A DNA stretch of 54,628 nucleotides. Source: Tidjanibacter sp. (lineage in GTDB: Bacteria > Bacteroidota > Bacteroidia > Bacteroidales > Rikenellaceae). The stretch lies in the NCBI GenBank assembly GCA_017390585.1, contig JAFPBB010000083.1, positions 1 through 54,628 on the forward strand. The letters run 5' to 3'. The translations under genes and the position numbers were made by a program. Under the pieces are notes generated by a model. The model had not been told where the DNA came from and did not search any database. It was given only the letters and a program-made list of their open reading frames with translations. This document shows, in pieces, positions 33,495 to 42,549 of the stretch (position 1 is the stretch's first letter; the number at the start of each line of letters is the position of its first letter).

Positions 33495-35114
33495 ATGAAA
33501 CTACACAAGATAGCACTCATCACACTCGCTGCTCTGGCAGCCGGTTGCCAAAGTAGCGAGGAAATGGAAATCAAGCCCGACTATGCCAACGTCGAACTCT
33601 CGTCGGAGTCGGTGGTTGTGGCTCCAGAGAGCCAGATGAAAACCCTCTTTGTCTCCTCCAACCGCAAGGAGTGGAGCGTGGAGGAGGCGTGCGGATGGCT
33701 CGACGTGAACATCGACGGCAACGCCATCACCCTCTTCATCGACGAGAACACCTCGGCAGAAGGCCGCCTGTGCGTGGTGGAGATTGTGGCAGGCGAGCAG
33801 CCCGATGTGGCCAAAGCACGACTGAAAGTCTATCAGGAGGGCAAATCCACCGCCAACCTCTCCGCAGAAGCGACCGCCAACTGCTACATAGCTCCCACCG
33901 GAGGCTCCTATCGCTTCGATGCCCAGGTGAAAGGCAACGGCAAAGGCGACGGCAACAGCCGCTACATCGAGTTGGAGGGCGTGGAGATTGAGGGCGCCAC
34001 CTATGCCGAATTGGCGTGGGAGTCCACCTTCGACGGCGACAAGACCCGCAGCACAAAGATCATCCTCAACGAGCCCGTCTACTCCGCCGAACAAGAGGCC
34101 ATATTCTTCACCACGGGCGAGTGTGAGGGCAACGCACTCATCACACTCCACAATGCCGCAGGCAAGATTCTCTGGAGTTGGCACATCTGGGTGGTGAACG
34201 AGCGAATCGGAAGCACCAGCATCGCGGGCATAGATTGGATGGATCGCAATCTGGGCGCCTTGAACAACACCCCCGGAGATATCAACAACCGCGGCTTGCT
34301 CTACCAATGGGGCCGCAAAGAGCCCTTCCTCCCCTCCTCCAAACCCTACGACAAGGTGCCCACCCACAAGTACGACGCCGAGGGCAACCTGCTGGAGAGC
34401 GAGGAGGAGTACTACGCCACAGAGAATGCCATCGTAGCCGCACGCGAGAGGCTCAATGTGAACAACGAGCAGGTGGGCAACGGCTCACAGGAGTGGCAAT
34501 ATGCGGGCTACATTGCCCCCGTAGCCCTCAGCGCACCCGGCAACATCGACTACGCTCTCAACCACCCCACCACCTTCCTCGGTTGCAGGGTGGATATCCC
34601 CATCGGTGAGTATGTCTTCGATTGGTATCTCCAGCAGGACCTGGAGGGCAAGGGCAGCGTGATGCAGCAGTCCGACTCCTACCTCTGGGGCGACAGCCGC
34701 ACGACCGACAACTACAAGACCATCTTCGACCCCTGCCCTGTGGGCTACGTCGTTCCCCCCACGGGCGCCTTTGGTGAGATTCCCGCGGGCTACGCCTGCA
34801 CCTATGGCGATAGGGATTGGTCGATGGGCGACTATGGCTGGGATTGGAACGTCGGCGAGGGTCTCCACTTCCCCAGGGTGGGCAACTTCGACGTCTCGGG
34901 CCTCATTGGCGAGACCAGCGAGCGCATCCTCTACTGGACCGCGGAGAGCTTCGGCTCCAACTATGAGGGTTTTGGCAAGGCCGCAATGCTGTTTGAGGCC
35001 TTCGACGAGATTTTCTACGGCATCTACCCCATCCTCGACCCCGCCGAGATGGCCGCGTGGTACTCCTATGGAGCCAAATGTATAGGTGCTTCCGTAAGAT
35101 GCGTGAAGGAGTAG
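33495..35114 (+). CDS. BACON plus FISUMP (fibrobacter succinogenes major paralogous) domain lipoprotein
   Basis: A 539-aa lipoprotein (LAALAAGCQSSEE). One BACON-like domain spans about 30-120 and a beta domain about 125-235. From about 240 the FISUMP domain is recognisable: IDWMDRNLGALNN, GLLYQWGRKEPF, KTIFDPCPVGYVVPP, and the C-terminal ending GASVRCVKE. FISUMP domains are common on Bacteroidetes and Fibrobacteres surface proteins, with no firm function. It is the third gene of the lipoprotein operon, 36 nt after the repeat protein and 55 nt before the small peptide gene. Confidence 0.85.
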   Translation: MKLHKIALITLAALAAGCQSSEEMEIKPDYANVELSSESVVVAPESQMKTLFVSSNRKEWSVEEACGWLDVNIDGNAITLFIDENTSAEGRLCVVEIVAGEQPDVAKARLKVYQEGKSTANLSAEATANCYIAPTGGSYRFDAQVKGNGKGDGNSRYIELEGVEIEGATYAELAWESTFDGDKTRSTKIILNEPVYSAEQEAIFFTTGECEGNALITLHNAAGKILWSWHIWVVNERIGSTSIAGIDWMDRNLGALNNTPGDINNRGLLYQWGRKEPFLPSSKPYDKVPTHKYDAEGNLLESEEEYYATENAIVAARERLNVNNEQVGNGSQEWQYAGYIAPVALSAPGNIDYALNHPTTFLGCRVDIPIGEYVFDWYLQQDLEGKGSVMQQSDSYLWGDSRTTDNYKTIFDPCPVGYVVPPTGAFGEIPAGYACTYGDRDWSMGDYGWDWNVGEGLHFPRVGNFDVSGLIGETSERILYWTAESFGSNYEGFGKAAMLFEAFDEIFYGIYPILDPAEMAAWYSYGAKCIGASVRCVKE

Positions 35115-35169
35115 GAGGCATACAAACAAAAGAGAAAAAAAATCTAACAACTAACAAACTAACGATACG

Positions 35170-35307
35170 ATGAAAAAAATTTACACACAACCCGCTATCG
35201 ACATTGAGAATGTGGTGGTGGAAAATGGCATCGCCGTGAGCTATGGCGAGCCCGGCTATCCCGGTCAGGACTCCGGTTTCAACGACGGCTATGACGAAGA
35301 TTTGTAG
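35170..35307 (+). CDS. Small 45-aa peptide, family 1 of a related pair
   Basis: ATG at 35170 to TAG at 35305. It starts MKKIYTQPAIDIENVVV, has the central VVENGIAVS, and a Gly/Asp-rich acidic end (FNDGYDEDL). It matches the 49-aa peptide at 17066-17215 in the IYxxPxI start, spacing and VENGIAxS core. Like that gene it stands directly before a large lipoprotein gene (25 nt here). It lacks a signal peptide and cysteines. The function is unknown; a precursor peptide or a lipoprotein-associated factor are the two ideas worth testing. Confidence 0.7.
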   Translation: MKKIYTQPAIDIENVVVENGIAVSYGEPGYPGQDSGFNDGYDEDL

Positions 35308-35332
35308 TTCTCCAAAAAAATCGCTTTGAAGT

Positions 35333-38131
35333 ATGAAAAGTATTGCTAAATCTCTGGCCCTGATTGCAGTAGCTGCAATGGGCCTCACCGCTTGCCAAAA
35401 CGATTTTGAGGAACAAATCGAGGCAAAAAATAGTGTTATCGTGAACTTCGTGGCCGACCAGGATGCAACCCGCACCTCGGTGGATACCACCGGCGATGCC
35501 CCCGTGTTCGCTTGGGGCGAGCAGGAGAGTTTCGCCGTGCTGGAGCAGACCGCCACTCTCGCCGAAGCTACCGCAGTGACCTACGCGAAGGTCGACGGCA
35601 AGGCCAACATCACAGCCGAATTTGCCGCAAACGAGGGCGCACAAGAGTATAGGTATGCCACCATCCACCCCGCAAGTGGCTATGTGAGCGCCGAGAGCCT
35701 CGAGGCAGCCACCCTCTCGCTCCCCGCCGAGCAGACTATGGACAATGGCTCCTACGACCCCAAAGCCGACCTTATGGTGTCGAAAGTGGTGACCACCACA
35801 GCACAGCCCACCGAGACCCAGCTCCTGCAATTCACCCGCGTGGCTGCCGTTGTGAAGATGAACATCAAGAACTTCGGCGTGGAGTTGGGCGACCAGATTG
35901 AGAGCGTGAGCTTCGTTGCCGAGGGCAAAACCCTCGCAGGCACGGTGAGCACCAACCTCTCCAACCCCGAAGAGTTCACCGTAGTCTCGGGTAGCAACAG
36001 CGTGAAGGTTGCAACCACCTCCGCATCGGAGATCCTCTTCACCACCCTGCCCGCAACCCTCGAGGCAGGCACCCCCTACACCATCATCATCACCACCAAC
36101 AAGAAGCTCTACATCAAGAAGAGCACCATCGCCGAGGGTAAGAGCCTCGAGTTTGTGGCCGGCAAGGTTACCCGCGTAGGTGTGGATATGCAGGGCGTGG
36201 TGGCCAGCGACAAGTGGGTGCTCGTGAGGGACGCCTCCACTCTCAAGCAGGGTGATGTTGTGGCCATCGCATCCTATGGTTCCAACTACGTTCTGGGCGC
36301 CGATATGGCAAACAACTACCCCTATGCCTCCGACACCGAGGTCACCAAGGTGGGCGACTACCTCTACCACCCCATCGCCTCCGAGCCTGAAAATATGATT
36401 CAGCCCTTCACCATCGCACAGCGCGACGCAACTCGCACCGCCTTCGACTTCTACAACGGCACCACCGACTACGAGGGCGACGAGGATAGCGGTTTCCTCT
36501 GGGCTCCCGACAGCGGCAGCAAGTATCTCAAACTCCAGGGCTACTACAGCGCCAACACCCAATTTGACGTAACCATCGACGAGCAGGGCGTGGCCACCGT
36601 CATCGCCACCAACGGCTCTGGTAGCTCGAAGCAGATGATGTACAACAGCAGCACCTACGCATCCTCGCGCTACTTCCACTGCTACAGCGAGATCTCCGAG
36701 GCCAAGTATATCGCCATCTACCGTCTCGAGGGCGCCGTGGGCACCATCCCCACCATCCCCGCCAACATCGAGGTTCCCGAGGCCGACGAACCCGTTGAGA
36801 TTGCCGAGGAGGGTACGACAACCGCAACCACCATTGAGGAGGTGGTGTTCAACTACGTTGGCGATTGGGACATCACCGTCAGTGCCAGCGAGGCTTGGCT
36901 CACCGTGGGCTATGCCGATGGCGCACTCACCTACACCGCCGAGGCCAACACCGGTAGCGTGCGCGAGGCTGTGGTGACCATCACCGCAACCAAGGGCGAG
37001 GAGAGCCTCACTTGGAGCTTCACCGTGAGCCAGAAGGGCGCCCCCGCCGAGATCACCATTGCAGAGTTTATCACCAAGGGTAAGGACCTCACCGCCGTCT
37101 ACAAACTCACCGGCAAGCTCACCGAGATCCCCAGCTCCACCTCTGGCACCTTCAAACTCTCGGATGAGAACGGCAACATTGCACAGATCAAATACCTCAA
37201 GAGAGAGGATGGCTCCTATGTAAAAGGTAATATCGACCTCAAAGTCGGTGACATTATGACCGTCACCACCGTCGTTACGGGCACCACCAAAGGCACGGGC
37301 GGCAGCAGCACCTACCCCTCCATCTACAAGGGCCACTACACAATGTCGGCCACCGCATCGGATGCAGTTGCATTTGGTGGTGGCGACGCAACCATCAGTG
37401 TCAAGGTGGAGAAATTTGGCCACATCACTGCCCCCGCAACAATCGTTAGCGGCGAGGTGGCCGAGGACAACAACCCCGTGGCAGCCTACAGCTTCACCGA
37501 CAACGGCGACGGCACCGCAACCGCAGTCGTGACCTTCGGCGAGAACACCACGGGCTCGGCTCGCAAGGTGACTCTCTCCTTCAGCACAGGCTCCGCACAT
37601 CTGGATGTTGCAACCTCCGTCACCGTGATGCAGGATGTCAATCCCGCACTCAAGAAGGGTTGGTATCTGGTGACCGACGTCAACGACCTCAAGGCTGGCG
37701 ACAAGATCATCATCGCCGCCACCGGCTTGGACTACGCAATCAGCACCGACAAAAACACCAACAACCGCAAGTCGACCGCCATCACCAAGGAGGGTACAGC
37801 ACTTGTGGATGTGAGCGACTCCGTGCAGCAGTACGACCTCGAGATCGACGACAAGGGTCTCTACGCCTTCAAGGGCACACTCGGCACCGACGCAGGTAAG
37901 TATATCTACGCCTCGAGCTCGTCGAACAACTATATGAAGGTTTCGACCACCCTCGACGACAACGGCAGGTGGACCATCGACATCGCTGCCGATGGCGCTG
38001 CAACCATTGTGGCACAGGGTAGCAACACTCGCAATCAAATGCAGTACAACAACAAGTCGACCTCCTCGCCCGCATTCTACTGCACCGATGGCTCCTTCGG
38101 CGCCGTTTGTCTCTACAAATTCTACGAGTAG
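35333..38131 (+). CDS. Large lipoprotein with fimbrillin-like N-terminus, duplicated module, BACON and OB-fold-like domains
   Basis: A 932-aa lipoprotein (VAAMGLTACQNDFEEQ). Residues about 30-290 form a fimbrillin-like domain (TRTSVDTTGDAPVFAWGEQ). A module of about 160 residues appears twice, at about 300-465 and 775-932. Each begins with WVLVRDASTLKQGD or WYLVTDVNDLKAGD, and both carry a GSxxxxxMxYN segment near the end. Between the copies lie a BACON domain (about 500-575) and an OB-fold-like domain (about 578-680, TAVYKLTGKLTEI, FKLSDENGNIAQI, LKVGDIMTV). A further beta domain (GGDATISVKVEKFGHI) precedes the second copy. This mixture is typical of large Bacteroidales surface lipoproteins without known enzymatic role. 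Confidence 0.75.
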   Translation: MKSIAKSLALIAVAAMGLTACQNDFEEQIEAKNSVIVNFVADQDATRTSVDTTGDAPVFAWGEQESFAVLEQTATLAEATAVTYAKVDGKANITAEFAANEGAQEYRYATIHPASGYVSAESLEAATLSLPAEQTMDNGSYDPKADLMVSKVVTTTAQPTETQLLQFTRVAAVVKMNIKNFGVELGDQIESVSFVAEGKTLAGTVSTNLSNPEEFTVVSGSNSVKVATTSASEILFTTLPATLEAGTPYTIIITTNKKLYIKKSTIAEGKSLEFVAGKVTRVGVDMQGVVASDKWVLVRDASTLKQGDVVAIASYGSNYVLGADMANNYPYASDTEVTKVGDYLYHPIASEPENMIQPFTIAQRDATRTAFDFYNGTTDYEGDEDSGFLWAPDSGSKYLKLQGYYSANTQFDVTIDEQGVATVIATNGSGSSKQMMYNSSTYASSRYFHCYSEISEAKYIAIYRLEGAVGTIPTIPANIEVPEADEPVEIAEEGTTTATTIEEVVFNYVGDWDITVSASEAWLTVGYADGALTYTAEANTGSVREAVVTITATKGEESLTWSFTVSQKGAPAEITIAEFITKGKDLTAVYKLTGKLTEIPSSTSGTFKLSDENGNIAQIKYLKREDGSYVKGNIDLKVGDIMTVTTVVTGTTKGTGGSSTYPSIYKGHYTMSATASDAVAFGGGDATISVKVEKFGHITAPATIVSGEVAEDNNPVAAYSFTDNGDGTATAVVTFGENTTGSARKVTLSFSTGSAHLDVATSVTVMQDVNPALKKGWYLVTDVNDLKAGDKIIIAATGLDYAISTDKNTNNRKSTAITKEGTALVDVSDSVQQYDLEIDDKGLYAFKGTLGTDAGKYIYASSSSNNYMKVSTTLDDNGRWTIDIAADGAATIVAQGSNTRNQMQYNNKSTSSPAFYCTDGSFGAVCLYKFYE

Positions 38132-38152
38132 TAACCACGAAAAAAGCAAGCA

Positions 38153-39628
38153 ATGAATCTCGTGAAACATATCGCAACGATGGCTATGGTGGCTTTTGCC
38201 GCCATAGCCATTGGCGCTTGCAACGGCAACAATGAGCCGGATGAGAATCCCAAACTCAACCACAACCTCACTCTCGAGGTGGACATCGACAACATCCTCT
38301 CCGAGAGCGCCAAGGTGAAAGTGACCCACAACGGCACCTCGGAGGATACTTGGTATGGTTTCCTCACCTCGGAGGTGGAAAAGAGCGAGAAACTCCTCAT
38401 CGACGAGGAGGTGGCTCGCTACCTCGCAAGCTCCGCACCCACGGCACTCCGCTCCACCAAGAGCTATGTGCAGATTCTCACCAACCTCACCCCCGGCACC
38501 ACCTACAAGTACATCGCCTTCGGCCTCTCCGAAGAGGGCGAAGTCTATGGCAACTACGGCGCACTCGAGTTCACCACCCAAGGCAACTCGGGAGATAATG
38601 GCGGCGGCAGTGGCGACAACGGCGAAGGTGGCGGCGGTGGCGGCGAGGTGAACGGAATGAGGGAGAACAGCGCCTGGAGCGTGGAATACATCGGCGCAGG
38701 CACCCTCTATGAGCAGAACTTCGACCACATCGTGAAGGTCACCAGCGTCGACAAAAACCCCTACCTTATGACCGTGGTCTACGCCACCGAGTGGGACCCC
38801 ACCCAACTCCGCGAGCTGGCCAACTATGTGGTGGCCGACCTGAAGAACTACATCGACGAGTTCAACGACTACTACGGCTCCACCTACACCATAGCCGATT
38901 GGCTCTTTGTGGGCGACGGCTACGACGCCTTCAATCTGGTTCCGGGCTACTACAAGGCCGTGGCACTCGGCGTGGATGAGAAGGGCGAGGTCACGGGGCT
39001 CTACGCCGTCTCGGAGACCTTCGAGGTGAAGGAACAGACCGCCTCGGCAGCCTTCCGCGCTTGGCTGGGCAACTGGGACATCGTGGGCAACAACGAAGTT
39101 ACCTACACCATCAACCTCTCCAACGGCTTGGCCAACAAGTTCTTCTATATGTCCTATTGGGAGGGAGATATGGACTTCGTGGTGCAGGTGGACTACAACG
39201 CCGAGCTCGACGCCCTGTTCTTCTACTCCCAGACCATTCAAGAGGATGTCAACTTCGGCGACTATGGCTATGGCGACCTCTACTTCTTGGGCCTCGACCG
39301 CGATGGTGGGCTCTACACCACCGAGAGTGGCGACTATGGCATTGCCATTGGAGGCATTCTCGACGGCGGCCAGAGGGCCATCGTTCGCTACGACGACGAT
39401 AGCGTGCAGGGCTACCCCTTCTTCGACTATATGCAGTTCATTGCCGACATCGACGGCAAGTACTACCGACTCACCAACAGCGAGCTTCTCCAGCTGCCCG
39501 CAGCAATGAATCCCGCAGGAGGTCAGGTGGCTGTGTCGCCCAAGGTGGCCGAGCGCAACGTGCCCACGCCCCTCCGTACCAAGGTGTCGCGCCCCAGGAA
39601 TCACATCCACAAGGTGTTCAACTTCTAA
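38153..39628 (+). CDS. Lipoprotein with fibronectin III-like domain and Gly-rich linker
   Basis: A 491-aa lipoprotein (AFAAIAIGACNGNNEPDEN). Residues about 35-140 look like a fibronectin III-type domain (LTNLTPGTTYKYIAFGLSEEGEVYG). A Gly-rich linker sits at about 145-168. A second region (about 175-295) again ends in a strand like YYKAVALGVDEKGEVTG. The C-terminal domain (from about 305, AWLGNWDIVGNNEVTYTIN) resembles the last domain of the first lipoprotein in the operon. The tail is basic (KVSRPRNHIHKVFNF). It is the last gene before the terminator. I do not recognise a function. Confidence 0.7.
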   Translation: MNLVKHIATMAMVAFAAIAIGACNGNNEPDENPKLNHNLTLEVDIDNILSESAKVKVTHNGTSEDTWYGFLTSEVEKSEKLLIDEEVARYLASSAPTALRSTKSYVQILTNLTPGTTYKYIAFGLSEEGEVYGNYGALEFTTQGNSGDNGGGSGDNGEGGGGGGEVNGMRENSAWSVEYIGAGTLYEQNFDHIVKVTSVDKNPYLMTVVYATEWDPTQLRELANYVVADLKNYIDEFNDYYGSTYTIADWLFVGDGYDAFNLVPGYYKAVALGVDEKGEVTGLYAVSETFEVKEQTASAAFRAWLGNWDIVGNNEVTYTINLSNGLANKFFYMSYWEGDMDFVVQVDYNAELDALFFYSQTIQEDVNFGDYGYGDLYFLGLDRDGGLYTTESGDYGIAIGGILDGGQRAIVRYDDDSVQGYPFFDYMQFIADIDGKYYRLTNSELLQLPAAMNPAGGQVAVSPKVAERNVPTPLRTKVSRPRNHIHKVFNF

Positions 39629-39651
39629 CGGTCAACACCCAACGCCACAAT

Positions 39652-39695
39652 GGAGTGCCACTCGTTTTGCACCGAGCAATAACGAGTGGCACTCC
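39652..39695 (+). terminator. Terminator of the surface-lipoprotein operon
   Basis: A perfect 15-bp stem (39652-39666 with 39681-39695) and a 14-nt loop, 23 nt after the last stop codon. The tail is only moderately T-rich (TTCGTTT). Confidence 0.75.
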
Positions 39696-39791
39696 TTCGT
39701 TTGGGCATACCACCACACAATTTGCAGCACCGCCGAAACCACCCACAGCAGAGGGGATGGGGTGTAAAGATGGGCTCTTTGGTAATAAAAT

Positions 39792-39822
39792 TTTGTTTTT
39801 TCGACAAAATGCCCTACCTTTG
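39792..39822 (+). promoter_or_regulatory. Promoter of the phosphoribosyltransferase gene
   Basis: TTTG at 39792-39795, a 19-nt spacer and TACCTTTG at 39815-39822, a full consensus match 34 nt before the start codon at 39857. Confidence 0.82.
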
Positions 39823-39856
39823 GAATAGCATTTTTTGACATAATATATTTTTTGAA

Positions 39857-40447
39857 ATGAAAGAGAAAATGGTCTCGCTCGACGAGGCAAAACAACTTAT
39901 CAAATTCTACCCCGATTGGCCCAAAGAGGGTGTGAACTTCGTGGACCTTCTTCCTCTGCTCAGCGACGCCGACACCTTCGGCGTTATCGTGGAGGAGCTG
40001 GGTAAGCACGTCACCACCCCCAACATCGCAGCACCCGAGGCTCGCGGCTTCCTCTTTGCCGCACCTCTGCTCGTCACAGATAGCAAAGCACACAACCTCA
40101 TCACCTTCCGCAAAAGCGGCAAGTTGCCCGCAAATGAGGGCGACCTCCAGAAGGTGGCCATCGTCAAAGAGTATGGCGAGGACAACCTCTTCTTCCGCAA
40201 GAGCGACCTCTGCAACGCACTCGTGAGCAACGGCGTGGTGGAAATCACCATCCTCGACGACATTCTCGCCACCGGCGGCACCGCACTCGAGATGGCACGC
40301 CACTTGGAGGCCCTGAGGGTGGAAAAAGATGGTGTGGAGTATCCCGTGAAGGTCAAAGAGTTCATCTTCCTGGCCGACCTGAGTTTCCTCCACGGCAAGG
40401 AACTCCTGGAGGAGATTGCACCCGTCTACTCGCTCATCACATTCTAA
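39857..40447 (+). CDS. Adenine phosphoribosyltransferase-like enzyme
   Basis: A 196-aa type I phosphoribosyltransferase that transfers ribose phosphate from PRPP to a base, probably adenine. The APRT-type segments are present: [14 protein letters not shown], the loop FRKSGKLP, and the PRPP-binding motif [15 protein letters not shown]. The N-terminal [19 protein letters not shown] matches the APRT pattern FPDxPxxGIxFxDxxPL. It is a little longer than most APRTs (170-185 aa). An alternative is a related salvage enzyme such as an orotate or xanthine type, but the RGF and KxGKLP motifs favour APRT. It has its own promoter and a weak terminator. Confidence 0.82.
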   Translation: MKEKMVSLDEAKQLIKFYPDWPKEGVNFVDLLPLLSDADTFGVIVEELGKHVTTPNIAAPEARGFLFAAPLLVTDSKAHNLITFRKSGKLPANEGDLQKVAIVKEYGEDNLFFRKSDLCNALVSNGVVEITILDDILATGGTALEMARHLEALRVEKDGVEYPVKVKEFIFLADLSFLHGKELLEEIAPVYSLITF

Positions 40448-40472
40448 GGAAAACAATTCTCATCACACACGC

Positions 40473-40508
40473 AACTGCCTGACATCCACAACGATTCGGG
40501 CAGTTTTG
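40473..40508 (+). terminator. Weak terminator between the phosphoribosyltransferase gene and nagB
   Basis: A 10-bp stem with one G-U pair (40473-40482 with 40496-40505) and a short TTTT at 40504-40507, just before nagB. Readthrough into nagB is likely, as no separate nagB promoter is evident. Confidence 0.55.
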
Positions 40509-40529
40509 CTCACAAACCCACAAACGATT

Positions 40530-41327
40530 ATGAGATTGCTTATACACCACAACTCGGGCAGCGGCTCCCGCTGGACCGCACGCTACATCGCCGACGCCAT
40601 CAACCGCAAAGCCGCCTCCACAAGCGCACCCTTTGTGCTCGGACTCCCCACCGGCTCCACCCCCGTGGAGACCTACAAGGAACTCATCCGACTCAATCGT
40701 GAGGGCTACGTCAGCTTCGCCAATGTCGTCACCTTCAATATGGACGAATATGTGGGACTCCCCGAGGAGCACCCCCAGAGCTACCACACCTTTATGTGGG
40801 AAAACCTCTTCTCCCACATCGACATCAAGCCCGAGAATGTCAACATCCTCAATGGCAATGCCGACGACCTCGAGAAGGAGTGTGAGAACTACGAGAAGCG
40901 CATTGAGAGCGCCGGAGGCATCGACCTCTTCCTCGGTGGCGTGGGCGAAGATGGCCACATAGCCTTCAATGAGCCCTTCTCGTCGATGTCGTCGCGCACC
41001 CGCGTGAAGACCCTCACAGAGGACACAGTATTGGTCAACTCCCGCTTCTTCGACGGCGACATCAGCCTCGTGCCCCGCTTGGCACTCACCGTGGGTGTGG
41101 CCACCATACTCTCCGCCAAGGAGGTCGTGATCCTCGCCTTTGGCCCCAAGAAAGCACGCGCGGTGCAGCAGGGTGTGGAGGGCCCCTACAGCCACAGTTG
41201 GACCATCACAGGACTCCAGACCCACCGCCACGGCATACTCGTGACCGACGAGGAGGCCGCAGGCGAACTCAAGGTCAACACCTACAGATACTTCAAGAGC
41301 ATCGAGAAAGATGCCTTAGAGGAATAG
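40530..41327 (+). CDS. nagB: Glucosamine-6-phosphate deaminase
   Basis: A 265-aa enzyme converting glucosamine-6-phosphate to fructose-6-phosphate and ammonia, so amino sugars enter glycolysis. The start at 40530 ([10 protein letters not shown]) matches the family N-terminus; the longer frame upstream overlaps the preceding gene and hairpin. Catalytic residues fall at the positions known from E. coli NagB: Asp72 in MDEYVGL, and Asp141, His143 and Glu148 in [15 protein letters not shown]. The substrate loop GLPTGSTP is also present. Length is nearly identical to the 266-aa E. coli enzyme. Confidence 0.96.
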   Translation: MRLLIHHNSGSGSRWTARYIADAINRKAASTSAPFVLGLPTGSTPVETYKELIRLNREGYVSFANVVTFNMDEYVGLPEEHPQSYHTFMWENLFSHIDIKPENVNILNGNADDLEKECENYEKRIESAGGIDLFLGGVGEDGHIAFNEPFSSMSSRTRVKTLTEDTVLVNSRFFDGDISLVPRLALTVGVATILSAKEVVILAFGPKKARAVQQGVEGPYSHSWTITGLQTHRHGILVTDEEAAGELKVNTYRYFKSIEKDALEE

Positions 41328-41342
41328 GCTACCAGACACAAA

Positions 41343-41383
41343 ACAACGACAGCGCTCCCCATTGCAGGGAGCGCTGTCGTTGT
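41343..41383. terminator. Terminator between the convergent nagB and thioredoxin-fold genes
   Basis: A perfect 17-bp stem (41343-41359 with 41367-41383) and a 7-nt loop, 16 nt after nagB. There is no clear T-run on either side, so efficiency is uncertain. Confidence 0.65.
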
Positions 41384-41452
41384 GTTGTACCCAATCGTGG
41401 TGGAGGGGAATGAGGCCCCGAAAAAGGATAATGGGGGTCAAGGCGGGTCGCC

Positions 41453-42364
41453 CTACTTGCTGCGTGCAATGCCATCCAAGACCATCAACAAATCCTCCAC
41501 GGTGGGGTCTTTCATCAACACGGTTTTCTGCGCGTCGAGCAGATAGATGGTGGGGATGGCCTTGAGGTCGTAGAGGTCGCGGGAGCGAATCTGCTCACCC
41601 TTGTCGTAGGAGGAAATCCACCATTCGGGGTTCTCTTTCAGATACTTGCGCCATTCGCTGAGGTCGCTGTCGGGATGGATGGCCAGCACCTTCAGCAGCC
41701 CCCTCGAGCGCAACACCTCCAGCAGTCCGGAAGCCTCAATCTGTGCCTTGGTGCGGGCACACTCGCTGCAACCGGGATTGTAGAAATAGAGGAGCAGATA
41801 GGGGCTCTTGATGGAGTGCATACGCCCCTGACGTCCGTCGGGGAGAGTGTAGACAAAGTCGTTGGCGAGGGAGCCCTGCTGGTTGCGCGAGACAAGGGCG
41901 AGGAGAGTGCGATAGCGCACCTTGGAGGCCTCGTCGAGCGGGCTCTTGGCCCCCACGGCGTGGCGCAAGAATGGCTCCCAAAGGAGGTCGTTGCGCGCCG
42001 GCGAAGAGGGGTCGTAGAGAATCGTCTCGGCCACCTCGAGGATGTGCCAATAGCCATCCTCTGTGGCTGCCGCACGACCAAGCAACCCCTCGATGGCCTT
42101 TGCCGAAATGACGGGGTCGGTGGCGTAGAGCACATCGAGGTAGTGGAGGAAGGCGACCTTGGGGGTGTTGGGGTCGAAGATCTCATCGGCCCTATCGAAG
42201 GGGTAGTTGTTCCAGAAATTCATTGCAAGCCACTGGTCGGCAGCGGCTCCATCGGCAATGTAGGATGGAATCTGCACATAGGGAAACGGCGCGTAGGACT
42301 GCGCACGAAGCTCACCCCAAGAGGTGACAACGAGCATCAGCAGAGGTAAAAACAACTTTTTCAT
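41453..42364 (-). CDS. Exported DUF5106 plus thioredoxin-fold protein
   Basis: A 303-aa exported protein (signal LFLPLLMLVVTSWGELRAQ; ATG at 42364, an in-frame TTG two codons upstream being less likely). Residues about 25-160 resemble the helical DUF5106 domain (AMNFWNNYPFDRADEIFDP ... LHYLDVLYATDP). Residues about 165-300 form a thioredoxin-like domain with the active-site motif NPGCSECARTK (a CxxC pair) and the cis-Pro segment KAIPTIYLLDAQ. Proteins of this build act as periplasmic thiol-disulfide oxidoreductases, often TlpA/ResA-like. The partner protein is unknown. It is transcribed divergently from frdC. Confidence 0.85.
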   Translation of the reverse strand: MKKLFLPLLMLVVTSWGELRAQSYAPFPYVQIPSYIADGAAADQWLAMNFWNNYPFDRADEIFDPNTPKVAFLHYLDVLYATDPVISAKAIEGLLGRAAATEDGYWHILEVAETILYDPSSPARNDLLWEPFLRHAVGAKSPLDEASKVRYRTLLALVSRNQQGSLANDFVYTLPDGRQGRMHSIKSPYLLLYFYNPGCSECARTKAQIEASGLLEVLRSRGLLKVLAIHPDSDLSEWRKYLKENPEWWISSYDKGEQIRSRDLYDLKAIPTIYLLDAQKTVLMKDPTVEDLLMVLDGIARSK

Positions 42365-42389
42365 AGACAAAAAACACTTGTTGCTCCGA

Positions 42390-42420
42390 CAAAGTTACCC
42401 AAATAATTGTGTTATTCAAA
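42390..42420 (-). promoter_or_regulatory. Promoter of the thioredoxin-fold gene
   Basis: On the minus strand TTTG (42417-42420), a 19-nt spacer and TAACTTTG (42390-42397), a full consensus match 26 nt before the ATG. Its -7 box is one arm of an inverted repeat shared with the frdC promoter. Confidence 0.82.
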
Positions 42421-42437
42421 AAACGATGGTAACTTTG
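42406..42437 (+). promoter_or_regulatory. Promoter of the fumarate reductase operon
   Basis: TAACTTTG at 42430-42437 with ATTG at 42406-42409 at N20, one mismatch in the -33 box. It overlaps the divergent promoter: the 10-mers 42390-42399 and 42428-42437 are perfect inverted copies. The leader to frdC is about 105 nt. Confidence 0.7.
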
Positions 42438-42549
42438 CGGAATTAAAGGGCTCATTGCGCGAGCGTGTGGCGAACAACTCGCCCCGGCCCCCACTGTCAC
42501 AAGAGAAACGAACAAACAAACCAATTTTAATTCTTTAACCTAATTAATT

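Noticed and set aside
35279-39610. A 1,443-codon antisense frame spanning two lipoprotein genes
   Set aside because: It runs through two real genes with clear signal peptides and domains on the plus strand and has the same Gly/Val/His-rich shadow composition as other antisense frames.
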